A stretch of 17,586 nt of DNA from positions 1-17,586 of the forward strand of contig CAKZPJ010000006.1 in the NCBI GenBank assembly GCA_937138955.1, in the 5' to 3' direction. The number at the start of each line of letters is the position of its first letter. Position 1 is the stretch's first letter. The notes beneath the pieces are model-generated. The model worked only from the letters and a program-made list of their open reading frames with translations, did no database searches and was not told the origin of the DNA. A program made the translations under genes and the position numbers. This document shows positions 8,464-15,019 of the stretch, piece by piece. This DNA comes from an uncultured Flammeovirgaceae bacterium. GTDB lineage: Bacteria > Bacteroidota > Bacteroidia > Cytophagales > Cyclobacteriaceae.

Positions 8464-8554
8464 CACTAATGAGTAACGAATAATGAACAATGATTAATGG
8501 CTTGTATACTAAACCTTTTACTCATTCATCATTAGTCACTAATCATCAATCATT
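8464..8554. repeat. Low-complexity upstream region of ATGA/TAAT-type short motifs
   Basis: The 91 bp before the NHL gene consist largely of variants of TAATGA and its complement TCATTA. TAATGA-like units appear at about 8468-8498, and the opposite orientation (CATCATTAG, AATCATCAATCATT) at about 8525-8554. The two parts form an imperfect inverted repeat around TATACTAAACC. It must also hold or transmit the promoter of the NHL-PhyH unit, but no clear TAnnTTTG element was found. Confidence 0.4.
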
Positions 8555-9622
8555 ATGAAGCTTGCGCGAAGAAAATTTCTGAAAACGACTGCCAAAATAT
8601 CAAGTGCTGCTCTGTTCACCCCCGCTCCGTTTCATATTTTGAATCGCAGGGCGAAGCTAGACGAAGAGATTATTGGTCACGGTGATTTTAAGTACCGATT
8701 GGAACGAGAGTGGGGTAATCTTAATCCGAAAACCTATCCGGTTAATAATTGCCACGAGATGGTCATGGATCAGCAAGGTAGGTTGGTTATGCTGACGGAT
8801 CACCCCAAGAACAACGTACTGATCTACGACAAGTCAGGTAAGTTATTAGAAAGCTGGACACTGAATTTTAAAGGTGCCCACGGCTTATCCATTCACAATG
8901 AAGGCGGAGAAGATTACCTGTATATCACCGATCTTAGTACCGAAAAAGTGGTCAAAACTACCATAGATGGTGAAGTTATTCTAACCATTGGTCATCCGGC
9001 AACTGCTGGCGCGTACGGTGAACACGATAAATTCAAACCCACCGAAACCACCGTTGGTCCTAACGGAGATATTTACGTAGCCGATGGTTACGGCTCTCAG
9101 TTTATGTTACAGTACGATAGTCAAGGTAAGTTTATCCAAAAGTTCGGTGGGGATAGTTTTTTAAGTCCAGAAAAATTCAAACAGGCCCACGGAGTTACTT
9201 TAGACACCCGCAACCCCGGTAATCCAACTCTGCTTTGTACGGCTCGTATCAAAAATTCCTTCAAACGATTCAGTTTAGACGGTCAGTATCTGGAAGAATA
9301 CTATCTGCCGGGGGCTTACGTAAGTAGGGCAGTAATTGATGGGGAGAATGTATACTCCGGCGTTTGCTTTTCTATGCCCGAAGGCAACTACAACATGGCG
9401 CTGAATACTGGCTTTATTACTATTCTGGATAAAAACAATCAGATGGTTTCTAATCCGGGAGGGACTAAACCGAAGTACAAAAACGGCCAGCCCCAGTTAG
9501 TTGGTCAGAAGCAACCCATCTTTAAGCACTGCCACGATGTATGCGTAGACGAAGATAAAAATCTGTATGTTTGCCAGTGGAATGCCGGGCAAATCTATCC
9601 CTACAAACTACATCGGGTGTAG
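8555..9622 (+). CDS. Tat-exported NHL-repeat six-bladed beta-propeller protein
   Basis: The 355-aa protein starts with ARRKFLKTTAK (residues 4-14) and a short hydrophobic stretch, a Tat-type export signal. The rest is a series of propeller blades: LVMLTDHPKNNVLIYDKSGK (about 77-96), LYITDLSTEKVVKTTIDG, and the clearest NHL blade GPNGDIYVADGYGSQ followed by YDSQGKFIQKFGG. The C-terminal blade has FKHCHDVCVDEDKNLYVCQW. Such propellers bind ligands or act as lyases or hydrolases; the family also includes peptidyl-alpha-hydroxyglycine alpha-amidating lyase, but I see nothing that fixes an activity. The PhyH gene starts 26 nt downstream, so the two are probably cotranscribed. Protein class is confident, function unknown. 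Confidence 0.85.
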   Translation: MKLARRKFLKTTAKISSAALFTPAPFHILNRRAKLDEEIIGHGDFKYRLEREWGNLNPKTYPVNNCHEMVMDQQGRLVMLTDHPKNNVLIYDKSGKLLESWTLNFKGAHGLSIHNEGGEDYLYITDLSTEKVVKTTIDGEVILTIGHPATAGAYGEHDKFKPTETTVGPNGDIYVADGYGSQFMLQYDSQGKFIQKFGGDSFLSPEKFKQAHGVTLDTRNPGNPTLLCTARIKNSFKRFSLDGQYLEEYYLPGAYVSRAVIDGENVYSGVCFSMPEGNYNMALNTGFITILDKNNQMVSNPGGTKPKYKNGQPQLVGQKQPIFKHCHDVCVDEDKNLYVCQWNAGQIYPYKLHRV

Positions 9623-9648
9623 CTCTGCATCATCATAATATTGCTACT

Positions 9649-10527
9649 ATGACCACCACGCAAGACCTATCAAAAACTCACCAACCTATTTCTAAGCTAT
9701 TCAATCAACCTCAGACTCCCGAAGAGTGGGAACAATATCGGCTTAGCGACGAGCAAATAGCTTTCTTTCAGGAGAACGGCTATTTACCTAACGTTAAATT
9801 ATTAGAAGAATGGCAGGTTGACCAACTGCGGGATGAGCTAGAAGACCTTACCGATCCTAATCACCCCGGTCATTCATTATTCTACGAGTTTCATTCTAAC
9901 GAATCGACCGATCCTAACGCTACTCTATTTCACTCGCTGGGGCACTGGCGGATCAAGCCGGGTTTTCACGATATTCTATGGAATCCCGCCTTCGTGATGG
10001 CGGCTAGCCAGTTATTGGGCAATGAATCGGTTCGGTTCTGGCACGATCAACTCTTTTGTAAACCAGCCCGGCACGGCGGAGTAGTGGCATGGCACCAGGA
10101 TTATTCGTACTGGATCCGTACCGTTCCTATGCAGCATCTCACTTGCTGGGTAGGGCTAGATAATGCTTCTACTGAAAATGGTTGCCTGCACTACGTGCCC
10201 GGTAGCCATCGTTGGGGATTGCTGGATAAGCCCGAACTAGCCGGAGATATGGAAGGTTTGATGGATTATCTCACGGAAGAACAAAAGGCTGAATTCAAGC
10301 CCGTTCCGGTAGAAATGAAGCGGGGTTATGGCTCATTTCATCATCCGCTGACGGTACACGGTTCCTACGCTAATCACTCCGAACAATCCCGTCGGGCTTT
10401 CGTACTCAACGTATTTGCCAATGGCACCCAGTCTGATTCTAATGATGAATTACTGGCGGGTGTTCCTCCGGTGAAAAAAGGAGAAAAGATGGAGGGGCAG
10501 TTTTTTCCTTTGCTCCTTCAGCGTTGA
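9649..10527 (+). CDS. Phytanoyl-CoA dioxygenase (PhyH) family Fe(II)/2-oxoglutarate oxygenase
   Basis: I place the start at the ATG at 9649 (292 aa). The frame is open further upstream to an ATG at 9571, but that would overlap the NHL gene by 52 nt and add 26 residues of unlikely composition. The iron triad is visible: His149 and Asp151 in WHQDYS, and His237 in HHPLTVHGS. Arg249 (SRRAF) is placed to bind the 2-oxoglutarate carboxylate. NGCLHYVPGSHRWG (177-190) is the conserved PhyH block. There is no signal peptide, so it should act in the cytoplasm, unlike its exported NHL neighbour. Bacterial PhyH proteins hydroxylate diverse small molecules, so phytanoyl-CoA should not be assumed. It ends 2 nt from a convergent gene. 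Confidence 0.9.
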   Translation: MTTTQDLSKTHQPISKLFNQPQTPEEWEQYRLSDEQIAFFQENGYLPNVKLLEEWQVDQLRDELEDLTDPNHPGHSLFYEFHSNESTDPNATLFHSLGHWRIKPGFHDILWNPAFVMAASQLLGNESVRFWHDQLFCKPARHGGVVAWHQDYSYWIRTVPMQHLTCWVGLDNASTENGCLHYVPGSHRWGLLDKPELAGDMEGLMDYLTEEQKAEFKPVPVEMKRGYGSFHHPLTVHGSYANHSEQSRRAFVLNVFANGTQSDSNDELLAGVPPVKKGEKMEGQFFPLLLQR

Positions 10528-10529
10528 TA

Positions 10530-11498
10530 TTAAACAACTCCGATTCTTTGCGAGTGATCAATAGCCTCCTGGCTGCCCCGGCAGTAACAGGTTTCCACGT
10601 TTAAATCCTGAATATTACGAAGAACTTTCTCTACCTTCTTCTTAGGTCGACGACCCGTTTGGCGGATGTATATAGCTTTAACATTTAGTGGAAAATGCTT
10701 ACTTACCCGCTCGTACAGGTAGGGATCGTGCTGAGAATCATCACCCAGCAGTACGTAGTCCAGATGAGGATAAAAGGTGATAATATCTTTTATTTTGATG
10801 TACTTATGATCGTGGTTACCTCGGCCAGTCATCAGAAAATCAGCGAGGCCAGTCTTAATGTCCTTTAGCTTAATGATAGCTTTAGGCAGTTGGTGAATCT
10901 CAGTAAAGCGGGTGATGAAAGAATATAAATTCCATTCACTACTGGATACGTAAAAAAATGCGTTAGAAGCTTCGTTGCTATCCTGTCCGGCTCGGCTCAG
11001 TGCTTGGTAGTGATCTACCACATCATCAAAAATCTTCCGTCGGTTCACGTTACGAAACAGCATAACGTACAATTTCCTAAATACTCGGTTACTGTGCGAA
11101 ACCAAGAAGGTATCGTCGATATCAGAGATAATGCCCAACTGACCGGGGTACGGTTTTAGTAACTCGCCAGATTCTTCTAACTGCTGCCCGTCTACTTGGC
11201 AACGAACTTTAAATGTATGCCAGCCACTAGATAGCGATTCGCGCTGAGGAAGGTTAAACCGAAAATATCCATCTTCAGTAGTTTTAGAGGAAACCTCCCA
11301 ACCATTAAGCGAAAATATAACTTTTGTATTGCTTATGGGTTTAATTCGGAACATACGGATAACCGCCCAAGCATGGCTCAACCTCCCGTTTTCTATGGTA
11401 GAATCCGAAGGTATATACGAACGAAAAATATGACCAAAGATGATAACTTCCTGGTCGTTAGCATATCCCCGGTATAACTTTAAATTTATTTTTTTCAA
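10530..11498 (-). CDS. App1-like phosphatidate phosphatase family protein (DUF2183)
   Basis: The 322-aa protein has an N-terminal beta-rich part (LYRGYANDQEVIIFGHIF, residues 8-25, typical of App1-type proteins; about 55-115 looks like an immunoglobulin-like fold). A HAD-like catalytic domain follows. It contains DIDDT (126-130), giving nucleophile Asp126 and acid/base Asp128, then VSSSEWN (184-190) and the acidic motif GDDSQHDPYLY (252-262). Yeast App1 converts phosphatidate to diacylglycerol; the same activity is inferred here. No signal peptide or membrane helix is seen. The start is TTG at 11498: an in-frame stop lies two codons upstream and the next Met is residue 49, inside the conserved domain. 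It diverges from a lipid kinase of opposite predicted direction. Confidence 0.88.
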   Translation of the reverse strand: MKKINLKLYRGYANDQEVIIFGHIFRSYIPSDSTIENGRLSHAWAVIRMFRIKPISNTKVIFSLNGWEVSSKTTEDGYFRFNLPQRESLSSGWHTFKVRCQVDGQQLEESGELLKPYPGQLGIISDIDDTFLVSHSNRVFRKLYVMLFRNVNRRKIFDDVVDHYQALSRAGQDSNEASNAFFYVSSSEWNLYSFITRFTEIHQLPKAIIKLKDIKTGLADFLMTGRGNHDHKYIKIKDIITFYPHLDYVLLGDDSQHDPYLYERVSKHFPLNVKAIYIRQTGRRPKKKVEKVLRNIQDLNVETCYCRGSQEAIDHSQRIGVV

Positions 11499-11536
11499 CT
11501 TTTACTAATCGTTAGATTTACATTTTTTCTCGTATC
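11499..11536. promoter_or_regulatory. Very short divergent intergenic region between App1-like and lipid kinase genes
   Basis: Only 38 bp separate the two start codons, so the promoters must overlap each other or the opposite coding region. TAGATTTA at 11513-11520 on the plus strand differs in one fixed base from the Bacteroidota -7 element TAnnTTTG and would give a short leader for the kinase gene. No TTG -33 element is evident. Confidence 0.3.
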
Positions 11537-12409
11537 ATGGAACAACCAAGCAACATCTTATTCGTCGTTAATCCTATTTCTGGCGATACCAATAAAGAAG
11601 AAATCGTTCAAAAAGTAAAGAGCCAGATAGCCCAGCGCAACCTGGAACTTAGAACCTACCATACCACTGGCGATCATGACTTAGAGAAGATTACCGAACT
11701 TCTTAACTCCTTTAAGGCTCATCGGGTTTTAGTGGCAGGAGGCGACGGTACTATCAAATTATTGGCCGAAACCTTGCGCGATCAAGATACTCCCCTGGGA
11801 ATCTTACCTACCGGGTCAGCCAATGGACTAGCTTATAATTTGGGGATTAGTGAAGAAATTGATAAGGCTATTGATACTGCTCTGGGAAACCGTTTACGTG
11901 AGATTGATGTGATCTGCGTTAATAACGACTTATGCTTACACATGAGCGATTTAGGATTAAATGCTGAACTGGTAAAAAACTACGAGTCGGGCCAGCTTCG
12001 AGGGAAAATAGGCTACGCCCTTCAGTCTATTCCTACACTTATACAAAGCGATATGCCTTTTTCGTTTGAGATAACTACTGATGAAGGAACAATACACCGA
12101 GAAGGCATTTTGTTAGCATTAGCCAATGCTGAGCACTATGGTACCGGTGCCCGAGTTAATCCTGAGGGGAAAATGGACGATGGTAAATTTGAAGTTTTAG
12201 TTTTTAAGAAGTTCAACGTAATTGATATTGCCCAAACCCTCCGCCAGGAAGCCGAGCTTGACAGTGATTTTATGGAATTTATCGCTACCACCCAGGTTAA
12301 GGTTCGTTGCAAACAGACTGTTCCTTTTCAGGTAGACGGAGAATACTACGGTGAAATAGATGAATTGAAAGCGCATATTTTACCGAGCCATTTGCAAGTA
12401 GCCGTCTGA
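11537..12409 (+). CDS. YegS/BmrU-type diacylglycerol (lipid) kinase
   Basis: The 290-aa length is normal for this soluble lipid kinase family. N-terminal NPISG (12-16), AGGDGT (67-72, the nucleotide-binding signature), ILPTGSANGLAYNLG (89-103), GKMDDGKFEV (211-220) and QVDGE (265-269) are all in the expected order. Members phosphorylate diacylglycerol or related lipids with ATP at the inner face of the membrane, giving phosphatidate that can re-enter phospholipid synthesis. No transmembrane segment is seen, unlike the small integral DgkA. The gene diverges from an App1-like phosphatase gene predicted to catalyse the reverse conversion. The real lipid substrate could be another lipid alcohol such as a sphingoid base. 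Confidence 0.9.
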   Translation: MEQPSNILFVVNPISGDTNKEEIVQKVKSQIAQRNLELRTYHTTGDHDLEKITELLNSFKAHRVLVAGGDGTIKLLAETLRDQDTPLGILPTGSANGLAYNLGISEEIDKAIDTALGNRLREIDVICVNNDLCLHMSDLGLNAELVKNYESGQLRGKIGYALQSIPTLIQSDMPFSFEITTDEGTIHREGILLALANAEHYGTGARVNPEGKMDDGKFEVLVFKKFNVIDIAQTLRQEAELDSDFMEFIATTQVKVRCKQTVPFQVDGEYYGEIDELKAHILPSHLQVAV

Positions 12410-12426
12410 AGGTAGCACCGAATGAA

Positions 12427-12514
12427 TAGTAATCAGTAGTAGATTACTACTTATGTGTATAGAAGATGTAGAATAGAAATACAACCCAGTAACTGAGCAT
12501 CATACCGATTACTA
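12427..12514. promoter_or_regulatory. Inverted repeat plus third repeat copy upstream of the aldolase gene
   Basis: TAGTAATC (12427-12434) and GATTACTA (12442-12449) form a perfect 8-bp stem with a 7-nt loop 17 nt after the lipid kinase stop. A second GATTACTA occurs at 12507-12514, 38 nt before the aldolase start, so the first arm could pair with either copy. No T-run follows the first hairpin. It may be an operator pair, an attenuator, or chance in AT-rich DNA. The rest of the 143-bp gap shows nothing recognisable. Confidence 0.35.
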
Positions 12515-12552
12515 TTAAATAATAAAAGATACTTCTAAAACAGTAACAATAC

Positions 12553-13203
12553 ATGGCGAATAACACATTATTCTCTTGGGAGAGCTTTTATAAAGCTCCT
12601 ATTGTGGGGATTATCCGAGGCTTACCGATGGAAACCGTTAGGCCTATTACCCAGGCTTATCAAAGTGCCGGACTGTACACTTTAGAAATTACCATGAACA
12701 CGCCCGATGCAGCCAAAATGATCTCGGTACTTAGGGAAGAGTTTCCCAATATGAATATCGGAGCCGGAACGGTATGTACGACTGATGATCTTACTATTGC
12801 CCTGGGCGCAGGGGCACAGTTTGTGGTAACTCCAGTGCTGGTGGAAGAAATAGTTAAGCATTCGGTGGCTCAGCAAGTACCGATTTTTCCTGGAGCTTAT
12901 TCTCCCACGGAAATTTACCAGGCGTGGATCTGGGGTGCTTCAGCCGTGAAAATATTTCCGGCTACTCAGTTGGGAGTACAATTTGTAAAAGACATTTTAG
13001 CTCCGCTCAATGAAATTAAGCTATTACCTACGGGAGGTGTATCGCGTGAGAACATTCGCGCCTTCTTTGCGGCAGGAGCAATTGGGGTAGGGATGGGAAG
13101 TTCTTTACTTGATAAGCAACTTATTAAAGAAAGTAATTTTGTAGGCTTGGAAAAGCACTTCGTAGAGATGAAAAGCGAGATACAGGATCTTATCTCCATA
13201 TAA
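12553..13203 (+). CDS. eda: KDPG/KHG-type aldolase (Eda family)
   Basis: The 216-aa protein is a class I aldolase of the Entner-Doudoroff type, cleaving a 2-keto-3-deoxy-6-phospho sugar acid to pyruvate and glyceraldehyde 3-phosphate. Its numbering matches E. coli Eda: Glu45 (LEITMNT), Thr73 (GAGTV), Pro94 (VVTPVL) and Schiff-base Lys133 (AVKIFPA). Other blocks are PIVGIIRG (16-23), FPGAYSPTE, LLPTGGVS and GVGMGSSL. Position 49, Arg in E. coli Eda, is Asn here, as in the EIPLNSP block of galactonate-pathway aldolases, so the substrate could be KDPG, KDPGal or hydroxyoxoglutarate. No edd, kdgK or uronate gene lies nearby, so context does not decide. Confidence 0.9.
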   Translation: MANNTLFSWESFYKAPIVGIIRGLPMETVRPITQAYQSAGLYTLEITMNTPDAAKMISVLREEFPNMNIGAGTVCTTDDLTIALGAGAQFVVTPVLVEEIVKHSVAQQVPIFPGAYSPTEIYQAWIWGASAVKIFPATQLGVQFVKDILAPLNEIKLLPTGGVSRENIRAFFAAGAIGVGMGSSLLDKQLIKESNFVGLEKHFVEMKSEIQDLISI

Positions 13204-13235
13204 GCCGCTTATCTTATACATTCTACACCCGAAAG

Positions 13236-13287
13236 CAAGTGAAAGGGAAGTCTAATTTTTTTATTCTCACTTGTGAGACTTCTTCAC
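13236..13287. terminator. Convergent-gene 3' region with interleaved inverted repeats
   Basis: Between the convergent stops of the aldolase and stress-protein genes lie two interleaved inverted repeats. CAAGTGA (13236-13242) pairs with TCACTTG (13267-13273). GAAGTCT (13247-13253) pairs with AGACTTC (13276-13282), and GTGAA (13239-13243) with TTCAC (13283-13287) extends it past a 3-nt bulge. A T7 run lies at 13256-13262. The arm order allows a pseudoknot or two exclusive folds. A bidirectional terminator is the simplest reading, though the T-run sits inside the loop, not after the stem. Confidence 0.45.
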
Positions 13288-13292
13288 AAAAA

Positions 13293-14042
13293 TCAAACAA
13301 TAAGCTTGAATTGGGTTATTGGTGCCAATGCCTGGTATAGCGATGCAGAAGAAGTATCAGTAGGACTTATCAGTAAAGCATTCTTATTGTAATCTACCAT
13401 AACCGGTAACATATGTGTCGATTGATGGTCAACCCGATAAACTGCTAAGTGAGCAAAGTGCAGTTTTAAGTATTCTATCCATAACCTTTCTTCTTGGGCG
13501 GGTACGTAACTGTTTGGAGGACGAGCAATGAGTAACGTAGTTGGAGTAGCTAGGCAAAGCCTAGGAAGTAAGCAAGCCATTTGTTTAATCTGCTGACAGG
13601 TATTAAGCGCGCCATCGTCCACTAGAATTACTTGATCTACCCGTTCTTCTCCAACTGGAGCTACTAAAATAGGGCAAGAAACTAAAGGTGAACTAGCTGA
13701 TTCTTTAACATCATGTTGGTCGCAAAGCTGCTGATAGTAAGAATCTTCTATTACCAGAATGTCCGAAAACTGCGCTTCTCTCTGAATATCCCGAAGCGTG
13801 GCTTCGTAGCTTCGGGTAAAGCTTTTTGAATTTGGCAGGCGGTTAATAGCCGAACGGACGCGCTTTTTCGGAGGACTAATAACCGCAGTAGTTGATAACT
13901 CTTCCGATAGTGAGGGATTTGCCTTCAGTCGTAAATTGACCAATATGTTATCACTTGAGTTAAAATAGTGAGAGGTCAAACTTAGTAAAGGGTCAGTACC
14001 TTCAGCCTGGTTTCGGCACAGCAGAATTCTTTTCCGGTTCAT
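13293..14042 (-). CDS. Universal stress protein-like protein
   Basis: This 249-aa protein is weakly conserved to the eye. It looks like a UspA-type alpha/beta fold: KRILLCRN at the N-terminus, SDILVIEDSYYQQL (about 93-106), CPILVAPVGEERVDQVILVDDG (about 123-144, the usual join between two Usp halves), and ALLISP near the end. The ATP-binding Gly-rich motif of ATP-binding Usp proteins is not evident, so nucleotide binding is doubtful. It is cytoplasmic, with no signal or membrane segment. It lies downstream of and in the same direction as the FNR-type regulator gene, 98 nt away, with its own FNR-like palindrome upstream. That suggests induction with low-oxygen respiration. Family assignment is moderate; it could be an unrelated Rossmann-like protein. 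Confidence 0.6.
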   Translation of the reverse strand: MNRKRILLCRNQAEGTDPLLSLTSHYFNSSDNILVNLRLKANPSLSEELSTTAVISPPKKRVRSAINRLPNSKSFTRSYEATLRDIQREAQFSDILVIEDSYYQQLCDQHDVKESASSPLVSCPILVAPVGEERVDQVILVDDGALNTCQQIKQMACLLPRLCLATPTTLLIARPPNSYVPAQEERLWIEYLKLHFAHLAVYRVDHQSTHMLPVMVDYNKNALLISPTDTSSASLYQALAPITQFKLIV

Positions 14043-14064
14043 AACAAACGAAATTAATCTTCTG

Positions 14065-14072
14065 CCAAAGTA
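14065..14072 (-). promoter_or_regulatory. Candidate -7 element for the stress-protein gene
   Basis: TACTTTGG on the minus strand matches five of the six fixed bases of the Bacteroidota -7 consensus TAnnTTTG. Transcription from it would start near 14060, placing the FNR-like palindrome centre (about 14101.5) close to -41, the usual class II activator position. No -33 TTG is obvious, which suits an activator-dependent promoter. Confidence 0.3.
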
Positions 14073-14095
14073 CCGAGAATATAACTAGAGAAAAA

Positions 14096-14107
14096 TGACA
14101 AAAGTCA
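14096..14107. promoter_or_regulatory. FNR/CRP-type palindrome upstream of the stress-protein gene
   Basis: TGACAAAAGTCA is a perfect inverted repeat (TGAC, 4-nt spacer, GTCA) with the TGA-N6-TCA core of FNR-family operators. It lies 53 nt upstream of the start codon at 14042, in the gap after the FNR-type gene itself. The encoded FNR-type regulator next door is the obvious candidate to bind it; binding is inferred. Confidence 0.5.
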
Positions 14108-14140
14108 GAACAATACTCAGCTTTCACAAAAATTTACAGC

Positions 14141-14857
14141 TTAGTACAAATTAGCCGTTCGTACCAATCCTTGAGGGTCTTCAACCCGAATCTTACGCCC
14201 TTGCGTAGAAATCAAGCTATCATTCTTAAATTCGTGTAATAAGCGAATCAGTGTTTCAGTGGCAGTACCTACCATATTAGCCAAGTCATCGCGGGTAAGG
14301 TTGATCTCAATCGGGCCCTCATCTTGAGCATCCATTCCGTACGTGTCTTTGAGTTTGAGCAGAGTGATAGCCAAACGTTCTCGCACGGTGCGTTGTGCCT
14401 GGTTAGTAAGACTTTCGGTCATCAGACCTAGTTCATGACATACCTGCTTCATAATCTGCTGATTAAAATCGGATGATTCTTGCAGCGTTTGTAAAAAGGT
14501 AGACTTAGGTAGAAAGCAGATAGTACAATCTTCCAACGTTTCGGCTGATACTTGGTACGTTTCTTCGGCTAGTAACGCCTTGTAACCCAGCAAACCACCA
14601 TCGTGAGCAATATGAGTAATTTGTTCTTTACCATCGTAGCCAAGTTTATAAACCTTTACTTTGCCCCGATTAATACAAAATACTCCCAGCGGACGCGTGC
14701 CCTCATGAAACAGTATTTGCCCCTTTTTGTACATCGTACACGACTTATTCTCAGAGATAGTAGTGAGTTGGTGATTGCACAATGTACCGAATAAGGATTT
14801 GCCTCGAGAGCGACAGGCATCGCAGGCGATAGAAGGATGACGAGCACTATTTTTCAT
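14141..14857 (-). CDS. FNR-type Crp/Fnr family transcriptional regulator
   Basis: The 238-aa protein has a cNMP-binding-like beta barrel (about 35-125), a dimerisation helix (about 127-155) and a C-terminal helix-turn-helix (LTRDDLANMVGTATETLIRLL, about 187-207). Cysteines at 12, 15 and 27, preceding SLFGTLC, and at 40, 61, 111 and 114 could supply ligands for an iron-sulfur cluster, as Cys20/23/29/122 do in E. coli FNR; the spacing differs, so oxygen sensing is probable, not proven. In the recognition helix Glu201 and Arg205 align with Glu209 and Arg213 of E. coli FNR, while Ile204 replaces Ser212. It diverges from ccoI across a region with an FNR-type palindrome, suggesting autoregulation and control of cbb3 oxidase assembly. 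Confidence 0.88.
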   Translation of the reverse strand: MKNSARHPSIACDACRSRGKSLFGTLCNHQLTTISENKSCTMYKKGQILFHEGTRPLGVFCINRGKVKVYKLGYDGKEQITHIAHDGGLLGYKALLAEETYQVSAETLEDCTICFLPKSTFLQTLQESSDFNQQIMKQVCHELGLMTESLTNQAQRTVRERLAITLLKLKDTYGMDAQDEGPIEINLTRDDLANMVGTATETLIRLLHEFKNDSLISTQGRKIRVEDPQGLVRTANLY

Positions 14858-14931
14858 GGTTAGTAGTGTTGGTTTATACTATATCTAACGAAATAGAATA
14901 TAGCAAAGTTGACGAAAAACATCTACAAAAG

Positions 14932-14945
14932 CTGATATAAATCAG
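14932..14945. promoter_or_regulatory. FNR-type palindrome midway between fnr-like gene and ccoI
   Basis: CTGATATAAATCAG consists of perfect inverted half-sites CTGAT and ATCAG around a 4-nt spacer. It differs from the classic FNR box TTGAT-N4-ATCAA only at the two outermost, symmetric positions. Its centre (14938.5) is 81.5 nt from both divergent start codons (14857 and 15020). It is a strong candidate shared operator for the FNR-type regulator. Confidence 0.62.
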
Positions 14946-15019
14946 GTTTTGGTATGATACTCATCACACAGCGAGTGGCGATTCTTATGCAATTTCGCCT
15001 AATATAAGCAACTTAATAA

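Noticed and set aside
8352..8554. Insertion sequence or transposase remnant
   Set aside because: No transposase-like reading frame or target duplication was found; only inverted repeats are supported.
9571..9648. Upstream ATG extending the PhyH protein by 26 residues
   Set aside because: It overlaps the NHL gene by 52 nt in another frame, the added residues look unlike a PhyH N-terminus, and the ATG at 9649 suits the family.
14954..14966. ATGA-TAC-TCAT as another FNR-type site before ccoI
   Set aside because: The spacing is TGA-N3-TCA, too short for the FNR/CRP core of TGA-N6-TCA.
14977..14999. GGCGA/TCGCC hairpin in the ccoI leader as a metal-responsive RNA element
   Set aside because: It has only a 5-bp stem with a 13-nt loop and no resemblance to a known riboswitch; most likely chance.
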